DNA of 64,000 nt from an uncultured Eubacteriales bacterium (GCA_900318145.1 ONJM01000002.1:274748-338747); one strand, 5' to 3'. Numbered from the stretch's first letter, positions 9,334-18,406 are shown. A program made the numbers and translations. Notes: generated by a model from the sequence alone, not told the origin.

Positions 9334-10500
9334 ATGTCAGAATCCAATCCGATGCTTCAGCTTTCTCTCGCTCCCTCCGCTCCGGAACCTGAGGCCCCGG
9401 CTGCACCTGCGGAAAGCATTCAGCAGGCTCCTGCCGCGGAAGCGCCCGTGAACGCGGCCCCGAAGCTGGATGAAAGCCAGCTGACTGAAGCCGAAAAGAA
9501 AGCTATTGACGATTTTATTCAGAAAGTGGATGTAACAAATCCCGATCACGTACTTCTCTTCGGTGCGGATGCGCAGAAACGCATCGCGGATTTCTCAGAA
9601 ACCGCTCTGGAAGCCGTAAAAACGCAGGAAACCGGCGAAGTCGGCAACATGCTTGTGAATCTTGTCTCCGAGCTCAAGGGGTTCCAGAAGGATTCAGAGG
9701 AGCCGAAAGGGCTCGCCAGGCTGTTCGCGAAGGGCGAGGATAAAATAACCAGGATGAAAGCCCGGTACAGCAAGGTCTCCGCCAATGTGGAAAATATCGC
9801 TACTTCCCTCGAGGGATATCAGACCCAACTGCTTAAGGATGTCGCGATGTTCGACCGGCTGTATGACCAGAACAGTGACTATTTCCATCAGCTGACGCTT
9901 TATATTATAGCCGGCGACAAGAAGCTTGCTCAGGTCCGTGAAAACGATCTGAAAGAACTGCGGGAAAAAGCCGCCCTCTCCGGCGACGCTATGGATGCCC
10001 AGAAAGCCAACGACCTTGCCGCTCAGTGCGACCGTTTTGAAAAGAAGCTGCATGATCTGAAGCTTACCCGTCAGGTTTCCATTCAGATGGCTCCGCAGAT
10101 CCGTCTGCTTCAGAACAATGACAGCCTGCTGGTGGAAAGGATCCAGTCCACGCTTTCCAATACCCTTCCTCTCTGGAAAAGCCAGATGGTTCTTGCGCTC
10201 GGATTGCATCATTCCCAGCAGGCGCTGCAGGCGCAGACCGCGGTTACCGATATGACGAACGAGCTGCTTCGCAAGAACGCGGAAGCCCTGAAAATCGGCA
10301 CGATCCAGACCGCGAAAGAAGCGGAGCGCGGTATTATCGATATAGAAACCCTTGTACAGACCAACCAGGATCTGATCGATACCATCAATGAGGTTATGAC
10401 GATTCAGTCTGAAGGCCGTGCGAAGCGTATCGAAGCGGAAAAAACGCTTTACAATATGGAAGCCGAACTCAAGAAAAAGCTTCTGTCCACAAACCTTTAA
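9334..10500 (+). CDS. TelA/YaaN family protein (toxic anion resistance)
   Basis: A 388-residue, almost wholly alpha-helical protein of the TelA family (PF05816). It has a Pro/Ala-rich N-terminal tail (about 1-50), then long helices carrying the family blocks (LLVERIQSTLSNTLPLWKSQ near 265-285 and the later LLRKNAEALKIG). It is linked to tellurite, nisin or other envelope stress resistance in several Firmicutes, but its biochemical role is unknown. It lies 15 bases behind the XpaC-like gene with AGGAGGA before its ATG, a conserved pairing that suggests they act together. Confidence 0.85.
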   Translation: MSESNPMLQLSLAPSAPEPEAPAAPAESIQQAPAAEAPVNAAPKLDESQLTEAEKKAIDDFIQKVDVTNPDHVLLFGADAQKRIADFSETALEAVKTQETGEVGNMLVNLVSELKGFQKDSEEPKGLARLFAKGEDKITRMKARYSKVSANVENIATSLEGYQTQLLKDVAMFDRLYDQNSDYFHQLTLYIIAGDKKLAQVRENDLKELREKAALSGDAMDAQKANDLAAQCDRFEKKLHDLKLTRQVSIQMAPQIRLLQNNDSLLVERIQSTLSNTLPLWKSQMVLALGLHHSQQALQAQTAVTDMTNELLRKNAEALKIGTIQTAKEAERGIIDIETLVQTNQDLIDTINEVMTIQSEGRAKRIEAEKTLYNMEAELKKKLLSTNL

Positions 10501-10517
10501 TCAATTGTATCATTCCG

Positions 10518-10545
10518 GCCCGGCCTTCCAGCGCCGGGCTTGTTC
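10518..10545 (+). terminator. Possible weak terminator or attenuator between telA-like and coaE
   Basis: GCCCGGC (10518-10524) pairs with GCCGGGC (10533-10539), followed by only a short T-rich stretch (TTGTTCT). It may allow partial readthrough into the next gene. Confidence 0.4.
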
Positions 10546-10573
10546 TCAATAAAGCTGAAGGACAGGTCAGATC

Positions 10574-12106
10574 ATGCGGATTATCGGATTGACGGGAAGC
10601 ATCGCCTGCGGAAAAACCACTGTCAGCGCGTATCTGCTTTCAAAAGGATTTCCGGTTGTGGACGGCGACAGAATTTCCCGGGAGCTTACCGCCCCCGGCG
10701 GTGCCGCGCTTCCGGAAATCCGGAATGTCTTTGGTTCCGGCTTCTTTTATGAAGACGGAACGCTGAACCGTCGCCGCCTCGGCCAGCTTGTTTTCAGCGA
10801 CGCGGCAGCGCGTGCAGCGCTCGACGATCTGATGGCGCCTTTTCTCCTCTCTGCTGTCCGGCAGCGAATCGAAGAAATACGCGTTTCAGGTACTGCGCTT
10901 TGTTTTCTGGATATGCCGCTGTTATTTGAGAAGGGTTATGACCGCCTGTGTGATACGGTCTGGACAGTCTGGCTGCCCCGGAATATCCAGCTGTCCAGGC
11001 TGATGGAACGGGATGGTTTTTCAAAGGAAGAAGCAATGAACCGCATCCTTTCTGTTCTCTCTTCCGATGAAAAAGCTGCCCTGGCCAACCGTGTTATCGA
11101 TAACTCCGGAACGCCCGCGAATACGCGTTCGATCGTCGACAGCCTGCTGTCTGAAGAAATGTCTCGCGGCGAAAGCACCCGTCCGCGCCGGTCCCGCGCT
11201 TATGATGATTATATCAGCACGACGGAAGTTCCCGCAGCTCCGGCTGGAGAATTCCGTGCAGTTCCGGCACCGTCCCCCGCTCAGGCCGGACAGGATCTTC
11301 CTCCGGTTATGGAACGGCCTGCCGCGGCTCAGAAAAAAGAACGGGTGCGCCGTGCCGACTGGATTATGCCGGTTTGGCTGAAATCGTCGCTGATTGCGGC
11401 CGTATCCGTTCTGCTGATTTGCTCAACCGCTTTTTTTCTGATGAAGGGATTCCTTCGGGAATGCGAAGACAGACATCTGCAGGAGCAGCGGAATATAGAC
11501 AATCATTATCCGCTGCTGTACCGGGACCTGATTGAAAAATACGCGGAGGATTATAATCTTGCTCCGGCGTTTGTCACAGCAGTCATTCTCAATGAAAGCT
11601 CTTTCGATCACCGGGCCCAGTCCGGCGTCGGAGCCCGCGGACTGATGCAGCTGATGCCTGACACGGCTGAATGGATTGCCGGAAAGCTGCGCGTGGAGGG
11701 GTACGCTTTCGAGCGTATGTACGATCCCGAATCCAATATCCGTTTCGGCTGCTGGTATCTGAATTACCTCAGCAAGCTGTTTCTCGGAAATCCTGCCTCG
11801 GTTACGGCGGCCTATCATGCCGGCCAGGGTCAGGTAAAAACATGGCTGTCCGATCCGTCCTTCAGTGAGGATGGATATACCCTGTCGGTGGATACAATGC
11901 CGGATGGCCCGACAAAGAATTATACAGGGAGGGTACTGAGGGATTATGGTATCTATCAGACCAAGTATTTTACGATGGATTTGCTGCCTGCTGACGCTTT
12001 CGATACTGCTGCCGTTCACCTGCGCCATGGCCTCCTCAGCGGAAATCGGAAACAGTATCGTGATCGGAATTCAGTCGACAAAGACGCTTCTGATCCGTCC
12101 TTTTGA
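10574..12106 (+). CDS. coaE: Fusion: dephospho-CoA kinase, transmembrane segment, lytic transglycosylase
   Basis: One open frame of 510 residues joins two enzymes. Residues 1-195 are CoaE, the last step of CoA synthesis, with P-loop GLTGSIACGKTT (5-16), DGDRISREL near 35 and DMPLLFEKGYD near 117. A Pro/Ala/Arg-rich linker (about 195-260) leads to one hydrophobic segment (about 268-290). Residues from about 310 form a Slt-type transglycosylase with catalytic Glu in ILNESSFD (about 340), GARGLMQLMP and AYHAGQGQV. By topology the kinase would be cytoplasmic and the transglycosylase outside. In other Firmicutes coaE and a transglycosylase gene can be neighbours, so a gene merger is likely. The frame extends about 40 residues past the domain, overlapping the next gene by 161 bases. 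Confidence 0.85.
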   Translation: MRIIGLTGSIACGKTTVSAYLLSKGFPVVDGDRISRELTAPGGAALPEIRNVFGSGFFYEDGTLNRRRLGQLVFSDAAARAALDDLMAPFLLSAVRQRIEEIRVSGTALCFLDMPLLFEKGYDRLCDTVWTVWLPRNIQLSRLMERDGFSKEEAMNRILSVLSSDEKAALANRVIDNSGTPANTRSIVDSLLSEEMSRGESTRPRRSRAYDDYISTTEVPAAPAGEFRAVPAPSPAQAGQDLPPVMERPAAAQKKERVRRADWIMPVWLKSSLIAAVSVLLICSTAFFLMKGFLRECEDRHLQEQRNIDNHYPLLYRDLIEKYAEDYNLAPAFVTAVILNESSFDHRAQSGVGARGLMQLMPDTAEWIAGKLRVEGYAFERMYDPESNIRFGCWYLNYLSKLFLGNPASVTAAYHAGQGQVKTWLSDPSFSEDGYTLSVDTMPDGPTKNYTGRVLRDYGIYQTKYFTMDLLPADAFDTAAVHLRHGLLSGNRKQYRDRNSVDKDASDPSF

Positions 12107-13532
12107 GCCGAAAGAAGCGGATATTCTTTCCGTATACAACGCAGTCTATGAATCGCTGGTGTATCTGGACGACAGCTATCTGCCGCAGCCTTGCCTTGCG
12201 GAAAGCTGGGAAGTTTCTGCCACCGGCAAAACATGGACATTTTACCTCAGGCAGGATGTGCGCTTTTCGAACGGTCTGCCTTTCTCCGCAAAGGATGTCG
12301 TAGCTTCAGCGAACTATATAATTGATAAGGCAAAAGATGAAAATATCACCGACCATGGATTTTACCAGAACCTGAACCGTTATGTGGATTCCATCTCCGC
12401 AAAGGACGACTATACTGTTGTCATAACGACCAAACGTCCCTGTTACGGCCTTCTTTTCCAGATGACGTTCCCGGTCGTTCCGGAGGGATATGTCCATGCG
12501 GACAATCCTCCCGGAACCGGTCCCTATGTCATCACTGAATTCCATGCCGGGGAAAGAATGTGGCTTTCAGCCAATACCAACTGGTGGAAAGCGCAGCCCC
12601 AGGTGCGCGAAATTCTTTTTATGCTTCAGAACACTTCCTCCGACGTTGTGGAAAGTTATGAATTTGCGCAGGTTCAGGCGGTTTTCACCCGTTCTGTCGC
12701 AGGCGCGCAGCATAAGACCGGAGCCAATTCCCTGACAATGAGCTACCGGACGAACCAGCTGGAATGCCTCTATATGAACAACAGCAGCCGCGAACTGAGC
12801 GTCGAGGTACGCCAGGCGATCCGGGCGCTTATCGATAAAAGCAAAATTATTTCCACCGCATATATGGGCCTTGCTGTTCCCTCCAATTTTCCTTTCTATC
12901 CCGGTACCTGGATGTACAACGACAGTCTGGATGCTTCCATCACACATGACGTTGCGGAAGCGAAGCGGCTTCTTGCGGAAGCCGGCTGGGAGGATTCAGA
13001 TGAAAACGGTGTGCTGGATCGGCTGAACAGCGAGGGTGAGCCTGAAAACCTCCACCTGCGGTTTTTCTATTATGAAGAACCGGACAACGACGTCCGGGAG
13101 GAAACAGCGAATATTATTGCCGCCGCACTGGCGGAAGTCGGTATTTCAACAAAGATCACTGCGATGACTATGACCGATGTGCAGAATCGCATGAAAAACG
13201 GAACTTATGATCTGGCGCTCGTCGGTTTCGCCATGGATGTAACGCCGGATCCGGGTTTTATGCTCATGTCGGACAATATCAGGAGCGGCAATTATAACAA
13301 ATACAAAAGCAGTAAAATGGATGAGCTTTTCAAAAGCCTGCGGAAACAGGTCACACAGGAGGAATACCGTCAGAAGCTGATGGAAATCCAGTATCAGTTT
13401 CTGCAGGACTGTCCTTTTGTCTGCCTTTACTGGCGTACCGGCAACGTAATCTCCCGTTACATGTACACGACCTGCCGGGATGTGCGTGAATATGAGCTGC
13501 TCAGGGGAATAGAGTCTTTCACGACGCGATAA
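11946..13532 (+). CDS. Extracellular solute-binding protein, family 5 (peptide/nickel ABC type)
   Basis: A 528-residue binding protein of the OppA/DppA class: ILSVYNAVYESLVYLDDSY near 50-70, TFYLRQDVRFSNGLPFSAKDV (partly quoted) near 105-125, and the GTGPYVITEF motif. The first 30 residues form a signal peptide ending around CAMASSAE, without a clear lipobox. The ATG at 11946 is supported by GGGAGG about 14 bases upstream and by the signal peptide, so the gene really overlaps the previous one by 161 bases in another frame. No permease or ATPase genes follow, so transport partners must be elsewhere or the protein has a sensory role. Confidence 0.85.
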   Translation: MVSIRPSILRWICCLLTLSILLPFTCAMASSAEIGNSIVIGIQSTKTLLIRPFEPKEADILSVYNAVYESLVYLDDSYLPQPCLAESWEVSATGKTWTFYLRQDVRFSNGLPFSAKDVVASANYIIDKAKDENITDHGFYQNLNRYVDSISAKDDYTVVITTKRPCYGLLFQMTFPVVPEGYVHADNPPGTGPYVITEFHAGERMWLSANTNWWKAQPQVREILFMLQNTSSDVVESYEFAQVQAVFTRSVAGAQHKTGANSLTMSYRTNQLECLYMNNSSRELSVEVRQAIRALIDKSKIISTAYMGLAVPSNFPFYPGTWMYNDSLDASITHDVAEAKRLLAEAGWEDSDENGVLDRLNSEGEPENLHLRFFYYEEPDNDVREETANIIAAALAEVGISTKITAMTMTDVQNRMKNGTYDLALVGFAMDVTPDPGFMLMSDNIRSGNYNKYKSSKMDELFKSLRKQVTQEEYRQKLMEIQYQFLQDCPFVCLYWRTGNVISRYMYTTCRDVREYELLRGIESFTTR

Positions 13533-13562
13533 ATCCACAAAACATCTGAAGGGAGTTTTCGC

Positions 13563-14504
13563 ATGGACTGGATGGAACTGATCGTACACACAACAACTTT
13601 GGGTTCGGAATGGGTTTCCGATTTCCTGATGGAGCTCGGCGCTTCCGGCACGATGATTGAGGATAAAGCGGACCTGCCGGATCCTTCCAGGCCGCACGGT
13701 ATCTGGGAGATTATTGATCCGAAACTGCTGGAAAGCATGCCTGAAGATGTGCTTGTACACGTCTGGTTCGCGCAGGATGCTTCTCTTCCCGGAATTCTTT
13801 CCAGGATGCGTGACGGTCTGGACCGGATGCGGAATAAAAGACCGGAATACGGTTCACTGCAGCCGGAACTTCATTCTGTTTCTGAATCTTCCTGGGCTGA
13901 AGTGTGGAAAAAGTATTATAAGCCGTTTTATGCCTGTGAACACCTTGTGATCAAGCCTACCTGGGAACCTTTTACACCGAAGGATGGCGACCGGATCATC
14001 GAAATCGATCCCGGCATGGCCTTTGGAAGCGGCACCCATGAAACCACCGGTATGTGCATTTCCCTGCTGGAGGAAAACATCCGCGGGGGAGAAAGTGTGA
14101 TAGATGTAGGAACCGGCAGCGGCATACTCGCCATCGCAGCCGCACTGTTCGGAGCAGGACGTGTTCTCGCCGTTGATATTGATCCGGACGCTGTTCGGGT
14201 TGCTTCCGAAAACGTCTCTCATAATCATGTGGAGCACATCGTAACCGTACAGGAACGCGATCTTCTGAAAAACGCTGCAGATACCTGCAGCGTCTGCGTA
14301 ATGAATATCATTTCGGACGTAATCATCGCTTTCGCCGCTTCCCTGAAGGAGCATATACTGCCAGGCGGGCTCCTCATCTGCTCCGGCGTCGTAAAGGAAA
14401 GAACTGAAGAAGTCCGCAAGGCATTGCTGGACGCAGGTTATGAAATCCTTAAAACGGAGTTCCGCGGTGAATGGACTGCATTTCTTTCCCGGAGGAACGA
14501 CTGA
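13563..14504 (+). CDS. prmA: Ribosomal protein L11 methyltransferase
   Basis: PrmA is the SAM-dependent enzyme that methylates ribosomal protein L11. At 313 residues it has the N-terminal substrate-recognition domain (MDWMELIVHTTTLGSEWVS), the family block DPGMAFGSGTHETT near 145-158, the SAM loop DVGTGSGILAIAAALFGAG near 181-199, and NIISDVI near the catalytic region. Its stop overlaps the rsmE start by one base (TGATG). Confidence 0.95.
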   Translation: MDWMELIVHTTTLGSEWVSDFLMELGASGTMIEDKADLPDPSRPHGIWEIIDPKLLESMPEDVLVHVWFAQDASLPGILSRMRDGLDRMRNKRPEYGSLQPELHSVSESSWAEVWKKYYKPFYACEHLVIKPTWEPFTPKDGDRIIEIDPGMAFGSGTHETTGMCISLLEENIRGGESVIDVGTGSGILAIAAALFGAGRVLAVDIDPDAVRVASENVSHNHVEHIVTVQERDLLKNAADTCSVCVMNIISDVIIAFAASLKEHILPGGLLICSGVVKERTEEVRKALLDAGYEILKTEFRGEWTAFLSRRND

Positions 14505-15238
14505 TGCACCGATTCTTTGCAGATCCTGAAACTTCAGATGAAAACCTGTTCCGTCTCAGCGACGCGGAAGCACATCACGCGCTGAAAGTGCTGCGGCTGC
14601 GCGCCGGCGATGCGGCGGAAGCGATTTATCGCGGAGCGCGTTATCTTGTCCGTCTGGAGATTCTTTCTTCCGGAGAACCCGTGCTTATTCCGCTCGAAAA
14701 CCTGCCTTCGACAGAGCCGCGTCTTTCTGTTACGCTGTTTCAGGGCCTTCCCAAAGGCGACAAAATGGACCTTATTGTTCAGAAATCCGTTGAAATAGGA
14801 ATCGGAAGGATTGTGCCTGTCCTTTTTTCCAGATGTGTTGCCCGACCGGACGAAAAGGAATCCATGAAGAAAACGCAGCGCTGGCAAAGAATTTCCCTGG
14901 AAGCGGCAAAACAGTCCGGACGATGCGTAATACCCGAAGTAATTCCGCCTGTGTCCCTTTCCTCGCTGCCGGAACACATTTCCGGCTGCGAAGCGGTCGC
15001 GGTACCCTGGGAAGAATGTGAACATGGCGGACCGCAGGCTTTTGTCCGCAGCCATCCTTCCCTTTCGGCTCTCGGAATCGTGATAGGGCCGGAAGGCGGT
15101 ATCAGCGGGGATGAAGCTGATATGCTCCGTTCCATCGGCTGTGAAACTGTAACCCTCGGAAAAAGGATCCTGCGTACAGAAACGGCAGGAATTGCCGCGC
15201 TGAGCGTTTTTTTCGGACTATACGGAGAAATGGAGTAA
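14504..15238 (+). CDS. rsmE: 16S rRNA (uracil1498-N3)-methyltransferase
   Basis: RsmE is a SPOUT-fold methyltransferase acting on U1498 of 16S rRNA. The 244-residue protein begins MHRFFADPE and shows AEAHHALKVLRLRAGD (PUA-like N-domain, about 24-39) and the knot motifs GIVIGPEGGISGDEAD (about 190-205) and LGKRILRTETAGIAAL (about 218-233). The start overlaps the prmA stop, the usual prmA-rsmE coupling; mtaB follows seven bases later. Confidence 0.95.
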   Translation: MHRFFADPETSDENLFRLSDAEAHHALKVLRLRAGDAAEAIYRGARYLVRLEILSSGEPVLIPLENLPSTEPRLSVTLFQGLPKGDKMDLIVQKSVEIGIGRIVPVLFSRCVARPDEKESMKKTQRWQRISLEAAKQSGRCVIPEVIPPVSLSSLPEHISGCEAVAVPWEECEHGGPQAFVRSHPSLSALGIVIGPEGGISGDEADMLRSIGCETVTLGKRILRTETAGIAALSVFFGLYGEME

Positions 15239-15245
15239 TCGGAAA

Positions 15246-16541
15246 ATGCCGACGATTGCCTATCATACGCTGGGCTGCAAGGTCAACCAGTACGACACCC
15301 AGGCGATGGAGGAACTGCTCTCCGCGGACGGTTTCCGTACAGTTCCGTTCCCTGAACAGGCAGATGTCTATCTGATCAATACTTGTACGGTCACGGGCAC
15401 CGGCGACCGCAAAAGTCTGCAGCTTGCCCGCAGACTTAAACGGGATCATCCTGACAGCAAGCTGGTCCTCTGTGGCTGTCTCGCGCAGCTGAAAGGCGAA
15501 AAACTGATTTCCGCAGGTGCCGATCTTGTAATAGGAACCCAGTACCGTGGAAATGTCGTTTCGCTGCTTCGCGGCGTAATTGCTTCCGGCAGCCCTGTCT
15601 GTGCCGTACAGCCTCTGCCGGAATCCATGCCATATGAACCGCTGCATGTGACCCGTCACGAAGGCCATACCCGCGCTGTCCTGAAAATACAGGAGGGTTG
15701 CCGGAACCACTGCTCTTACTGCATTATTCCTGCGGTGCGCGGACCGATCCGCTCCAGGCTTCCTGAGGATATCCGCAGGGAAGCGGCGGATATTGCAGCC
15801 GCAGGTTATAAGGAAGCAGTTCTTACAGGAATCCATATTTCTTCCTACGGAAAGGATTTCTGCCCCACCGCTTCTCTGCTGGATGTGCTTTCAGTCCTTG
15901 AAAAAACGGAAGGAATTCTCCGCGTCCGTCTCGGTTCTCTGGAACCACGCATCGCCGATACGCGGTTTTCGGAAGCCCTGAAGAATTTCCGGAAACTATG
16001 CCCGCAGTTCCATCTTGCGCTCCAGTCCGGCAGTGACAGCGTCCTGCGCCGCATGCGAAGGCAATATAACGTCTCGGATTACCTGAAGTCTGTACAGTGT
16101 CTTCGCGACGTCTTTCCGCTCGCTGCTTTTACGACGGATATTCTCACGGGTTTTCCCGGAGAAACCGAACAGGAATTTATGGAAACGCAGGAAATAATCC
16201 GTAAGGTTGGTTTTGCCAGGATCCATGTTTTTCCATTTTCACCGCGTCCAGGCACACCCGCGGCAGATATGCCCGGCCAGCTTTCGGATGCTGTCAAACA
16301 GAAGCGTTCACGTGAACTGATTGCCCTGGGCAGGCAGGTATCCGCCTGCTACTGTCGGCAGTGGGTAGGCCGAAGTACGGAAATCCTTCCGGAAGAAAAA
16401 GTGGACGGATGCTGGGAAGGTTATTCTCCCGAATACCTTCGGATCCGTCTGAATCCGGAAGCTGAATGCAGTCCAGGAATCCCGGTTCGCGTAATGATTA
16501 AGGATTTTTCTCCCCGTACGCTCGGCGGAGAGATCATATAA
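15246..16541 (+). CDS. mtaB: tRNA (N6-threonylcarbamoyladenosine-C2)-methylthiotransferase
   Basis: MtaB is a radical-SAM enzyme converting t6A37 to ms2t6A37 in tRNA. The 431 residues carry the UPF0004 domain with cluster cysteines (LGCKVNQYD, NTCTVTGTGD, LCGCLAQ), the radical-SAM CxxxCxxC in GCRNHCSYCIIP (about 152-163), and a C-terminal TRAM-like domain. LGCKVNQYDT is diagnostic of MtaB rather than MiaB. The prmA-rsmE-mtaB order is a common Firmicutes arrangement. The ywlC gene in this window supplies an enzyme for the t6A precursor. Confidence 0.93.
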   Translation: MPTIAYHTLGCKVNQYDTQAMEELLSADGFRTVPFPEQADVYLINTCTVTGTGDRKSLQLARRLKRDHPDSKLVLCGCLAQLKGEKLISAGADLVIGTQYRGNVVSLLRGVIASGSPVCAVQPLPESMPYEPLHVTRHEGHTRAVLKIQEGCRNHCSYCIIPAVRGPIRSRLPEDIRREAADIAAAGYKEAVLTGIHISSYGKDFCPTASLLDVLSVLEKTEGILRVRLGSLEPRIADTRFSEALKNFRKLCPQFHLALQSGSDSVLRRMRRQYNVSDYLKSVQCLRDVFPLAAFTTDILTGFPGETEQEFMETQEIIRKVGFARIHVFPFSPRPGTPAADMPGQLSDAVKQKRSRELIALGRQVSACYCRQWVGRSTEILPEEKVDGCWEGYSPEYLRIRLNPEAECSPGIPVRVMIKDFSPRTLGGEII

Positions 16542-16562
16542 TTTTTTTCGGAGGTGCTGATT

Positions 16563-16904
16563 ATGGAAAACTGTATTTTCTGTAAAATCATCAATGGTGA
16601 AATTCCATCCACTAAAGTCTATGAAAATGATCAGGTATACGCTTTCAGGGATATTAATCCGCAGACGCCCTTCCATGTGCTGGTTATTCCCAAAAAACAT
16701 GTTTCTTCCCTTTCGGAAACCGATCAGTTGAATGATGCGGAGATCGCCGCCTGCCTTCGCGCCGTATCCCGGGTTGCCGCGGAAGCGGGCCTTTCCGGTG
16801 GATACAGGGTAATTTCCAATTGCGGTCCGGATGCCTGCCAGTCTGTTCCCCATCTTCATTTCCATGTCCTGGGCGGGCGACAGATGGCGCTTCGTATGGC
16901 CTGA
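16563..16904 (+). CDS. HIT family protein (purine nucleoside phosphoramidase-like)
   Basis: A 113-residue HIT-domain protein of the HinT branch. It starts MENCIFCKIINGEIPS, with the Cys-x-x-Cys zinc pair of bacterial Hint proteins, and ends with the histidine triad HLHFHVLGG near residues 98-106. Likely hydrolyses adenosine 5'-phosphoramidates in the cytoplasm. The ATG at 16563 follows GGAGGTG and is preferred to an upstream start. It is the last gene of the prmA-rsmE-mtaB-hit unit. Confidence 0.93.
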   Translation: MENCIFCKIINGEIPSTKVYENDQVYAFRDINPQTPFHVLVIPKKHVSSLSETDQLNDAEIAACLRAVSRVAAEAGLSGGYRVISNCGPDACQSVPHLHFHVLGGRQMALRMA

Positions 16905-16958
16905 TATCGTGCCTCATCCGGGCTTTGAAAACGTTTTCTTCCGGAATTCAGAAAAAAG

Positions 16959-16987
16959 TTGACTGACGGACATATTCGCTGTATAAT
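16959..16987 (+). promoter_or_regulatory. Promoter for rpsU
   Basis: TTGACT (16959-16964), 17-base spacer, TATAAT (16982-16987); leader of about 70 bases before the GTG start. Confidence 0.85.
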
Positions 16988-17063
16988 CAATTTACGGTTT
17001 TGCCGTATGTCCGTGTATGCCGGCTGCCGGCAAGGCGTTGAATGAGCGAGGGGAGGGATAAAA

Positions 17064-17237
17064 GTGTCAGAGGTTCGGATCCGCGAGAATGAGTCCCTGG
17101 AAAGTGCGCTCAAACGGTTTAAGCGGCAGTGTGCCCGTAGTGGCGTCCTTCAGGAAGTTCGTAAGCGCGAGCATTATGAAAAACCCAGTGTCAAGCGCAA
17201 GAAGAAGGCCGAAGCCGCTCGTAAGCGCAAGTGGTAA
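17064..17237 (+). CDS. rpsU: 30S ribosomal protein S21 (bS21)
   Basis: A 57-residue basic protein, initiated at GTG behind GGGAGGG. The translation begins [20 protein letters not shown], has [19 protein letters not shown] in its second half and ends AARKRKW, matching bS21 throughout. S21 joins the 30S subunit near the mRNA exit region. It is flanked by its own promoter and a strong terminator, so it is a single-gene unit. Confidence 0.97.
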   Translation: MSEVRIRENESLESALKRFKRQCARSGVLQEVRKREHYEKPSVKRKKKAEAARKRKW

Positions 17238-17250
17238 TTTTCGCTGTATT

Positions 17251-17278
17251 CCCTTCCCTTCCGGGAAGGGTTTTTTCT
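17251..17278 (+). terminator. Terminator of rpsU
   Basis: CCCTTCC (17251-17257) and GGAAGGG (17264-17270) form a stem with a six-base loop, followed by TTTTTT. Confidence 0.9.
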
Positions 17279-17312
17279 TACTGTCCTTCCGTTTCAGTCT
17301 TTTGGAAAACTA

Positions 17313-17341
17313 TTGAAAATACGGCTGATTTTTGCTATAAT
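17313..17341 (+). promoter_or_regulatory. Promoter for the methylase-rho unit
   Basis: TTGAAA (17313-17318), 17-base spacer, TATAAT (17336-17341), about 35 bases before the start codon. Confidence 0.8.
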
Positions 17342-17376
17342 TTTTTTAATTCAAGATCTGGCGAAAAGAGGAAGTC

Positions 17377-18390
17377 ATGGTTTATACATTCGGGTTAGTA
17401 AAGCACACGAATATACGTTATCGTGATTCGGTGTACAGGCTTGCACGATATGAACTTCTTGCCATGCTGCAGGCTCTTTCCGTTGATTGCGAAGTTGTGA
17501 GGGAATCCTTCGGCGGAGCGGATTTCCTTTCTTTTGAATGCCGTCCCCTTTCTGAAGAAGAGATCGGGTACCTCTCGTATCATTCTCTTGTTGCTTTTCT
17601 TTGCGAAAAAGATGGGGAACTTCTCCGTCCGCTTTTGTTTACCCGGAAATTCTACCTGGAGGAGGATCTTCCTGAGATCCTGAAGTATAAAGGGAAAACC
17701 TCGGTCTCCTTCGTACGCATGGCTGTCAATATGGCACTGACGCTGACCCCTTTTCTTTTTTCCGGCAGGCAGCTGACACTGCTGGATCCGCTCTGCGGCA
17801 AAGGTACGGCATGTTTCTGCGCGCTGCAATACGGTATGAACGCCGTCGGGATAGACCTGGACCGTAAAGCAGTGCATGAAGCTTCCGAATACTTCTCGAG
17901 GTATCTGAAGATTCACATGCTGAAACACTCTTTACGGACTGCGTCCGAAACAGCCGGAAGCAGGTCTCTGCCGGTTTCCGAATTCACCTTCGCGGATACT
18001 CACGATCATTACCGCCGGAAGGATACGCGCTATCTTCGCCTGGGTGTCGGAGATACGTCGGATGCTCCCGTGCTCTGCCGCCGTAATCCTGCGCACCTGA
18101 TCGTGACAGATCTTCCCTACGGTGTCCAGCACGCGCCGCGTTCAGGGACAAAACCGGAATCTTTCACCGGACTTCTTCGCAGGTCCCTTCCCTGCTGGAA
18201 AGACGCGCTTCTTCCCGGAGGCGTGATTGCCCTCAGTTTCAATACGCTGACTCTTCCCGCTCAGCAGGTTCATGAACTTGCCGTGACTGCCGGACTTGTT
18301 CCATGTGAAGATGAAAACTTTCTGCATCTTCGCCACGAAGTGGAACAGGCGGTAATTCGGGATGTTGTATTTTTGAAAAAAGCCCTTTAA
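17377..18390 (+). CDS. Putative RNA methylase (UPF0020/Trm11-like SAM-dependent)
   Basis: A 337-residue protein with an N-terminal domain of unclear fold (about 1-110) and a Rossmann methyltransferase: SAM loop LLDPLCGKGTACFCALQYG near 146-164, acidic motif GIDLDRKA, and the catalytic TDLPYG (a [N/D]PPY-type motif) near 249. This is the arrangement of the UPF0020/Trm11 RNA guanine-N2 methylases, but a complete THUMP domain is not evident. It precedes rho by 16 bases in the same unit. The substrate is unknown. Confidence 0.75.
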   Translation: MVYTFGLVKHTNIRYRDSVYRLARYELLAMLQALSVDCEVVRESFGGADFLSFECRPLSEEEIGYLSYHSLVAFLCEKDGELLRPLLFTRKFYLEEDLPEILKYKGKTSVSFVRMAVNMALTLTPFLFSGRQLTLLDPLCGKGTACFCALQYGMNAVGIDLDRKAVHEASEYFSRYLKIHMLKHSLRTASETAGSRSLPVSEFTFADTHDHYRRKDTRYLRLGVGDTSDAPVLCRRNPAHLIVTDLPYGVQHAPRSGTKPESFTGLLRRSLPCWKDALLPGGVIALSFNTLTLPAQQVHELAVTAGLVPCEDENFLHLRHEVEQAVIRDVVFLKKAL

Positions 18391-18406
18391 AGGAGGTACT
18401 GAATCC

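Noticed and set aside
11330-11370. An internal start that would split the CoaE-transglycosylase fusion into two genes
   Set aside because: No ATG or GTG preceded by a convincing GGAGG site is visible between the kinase and the membrane segment, so a single polypeptide is the simplest reading, though not proven.
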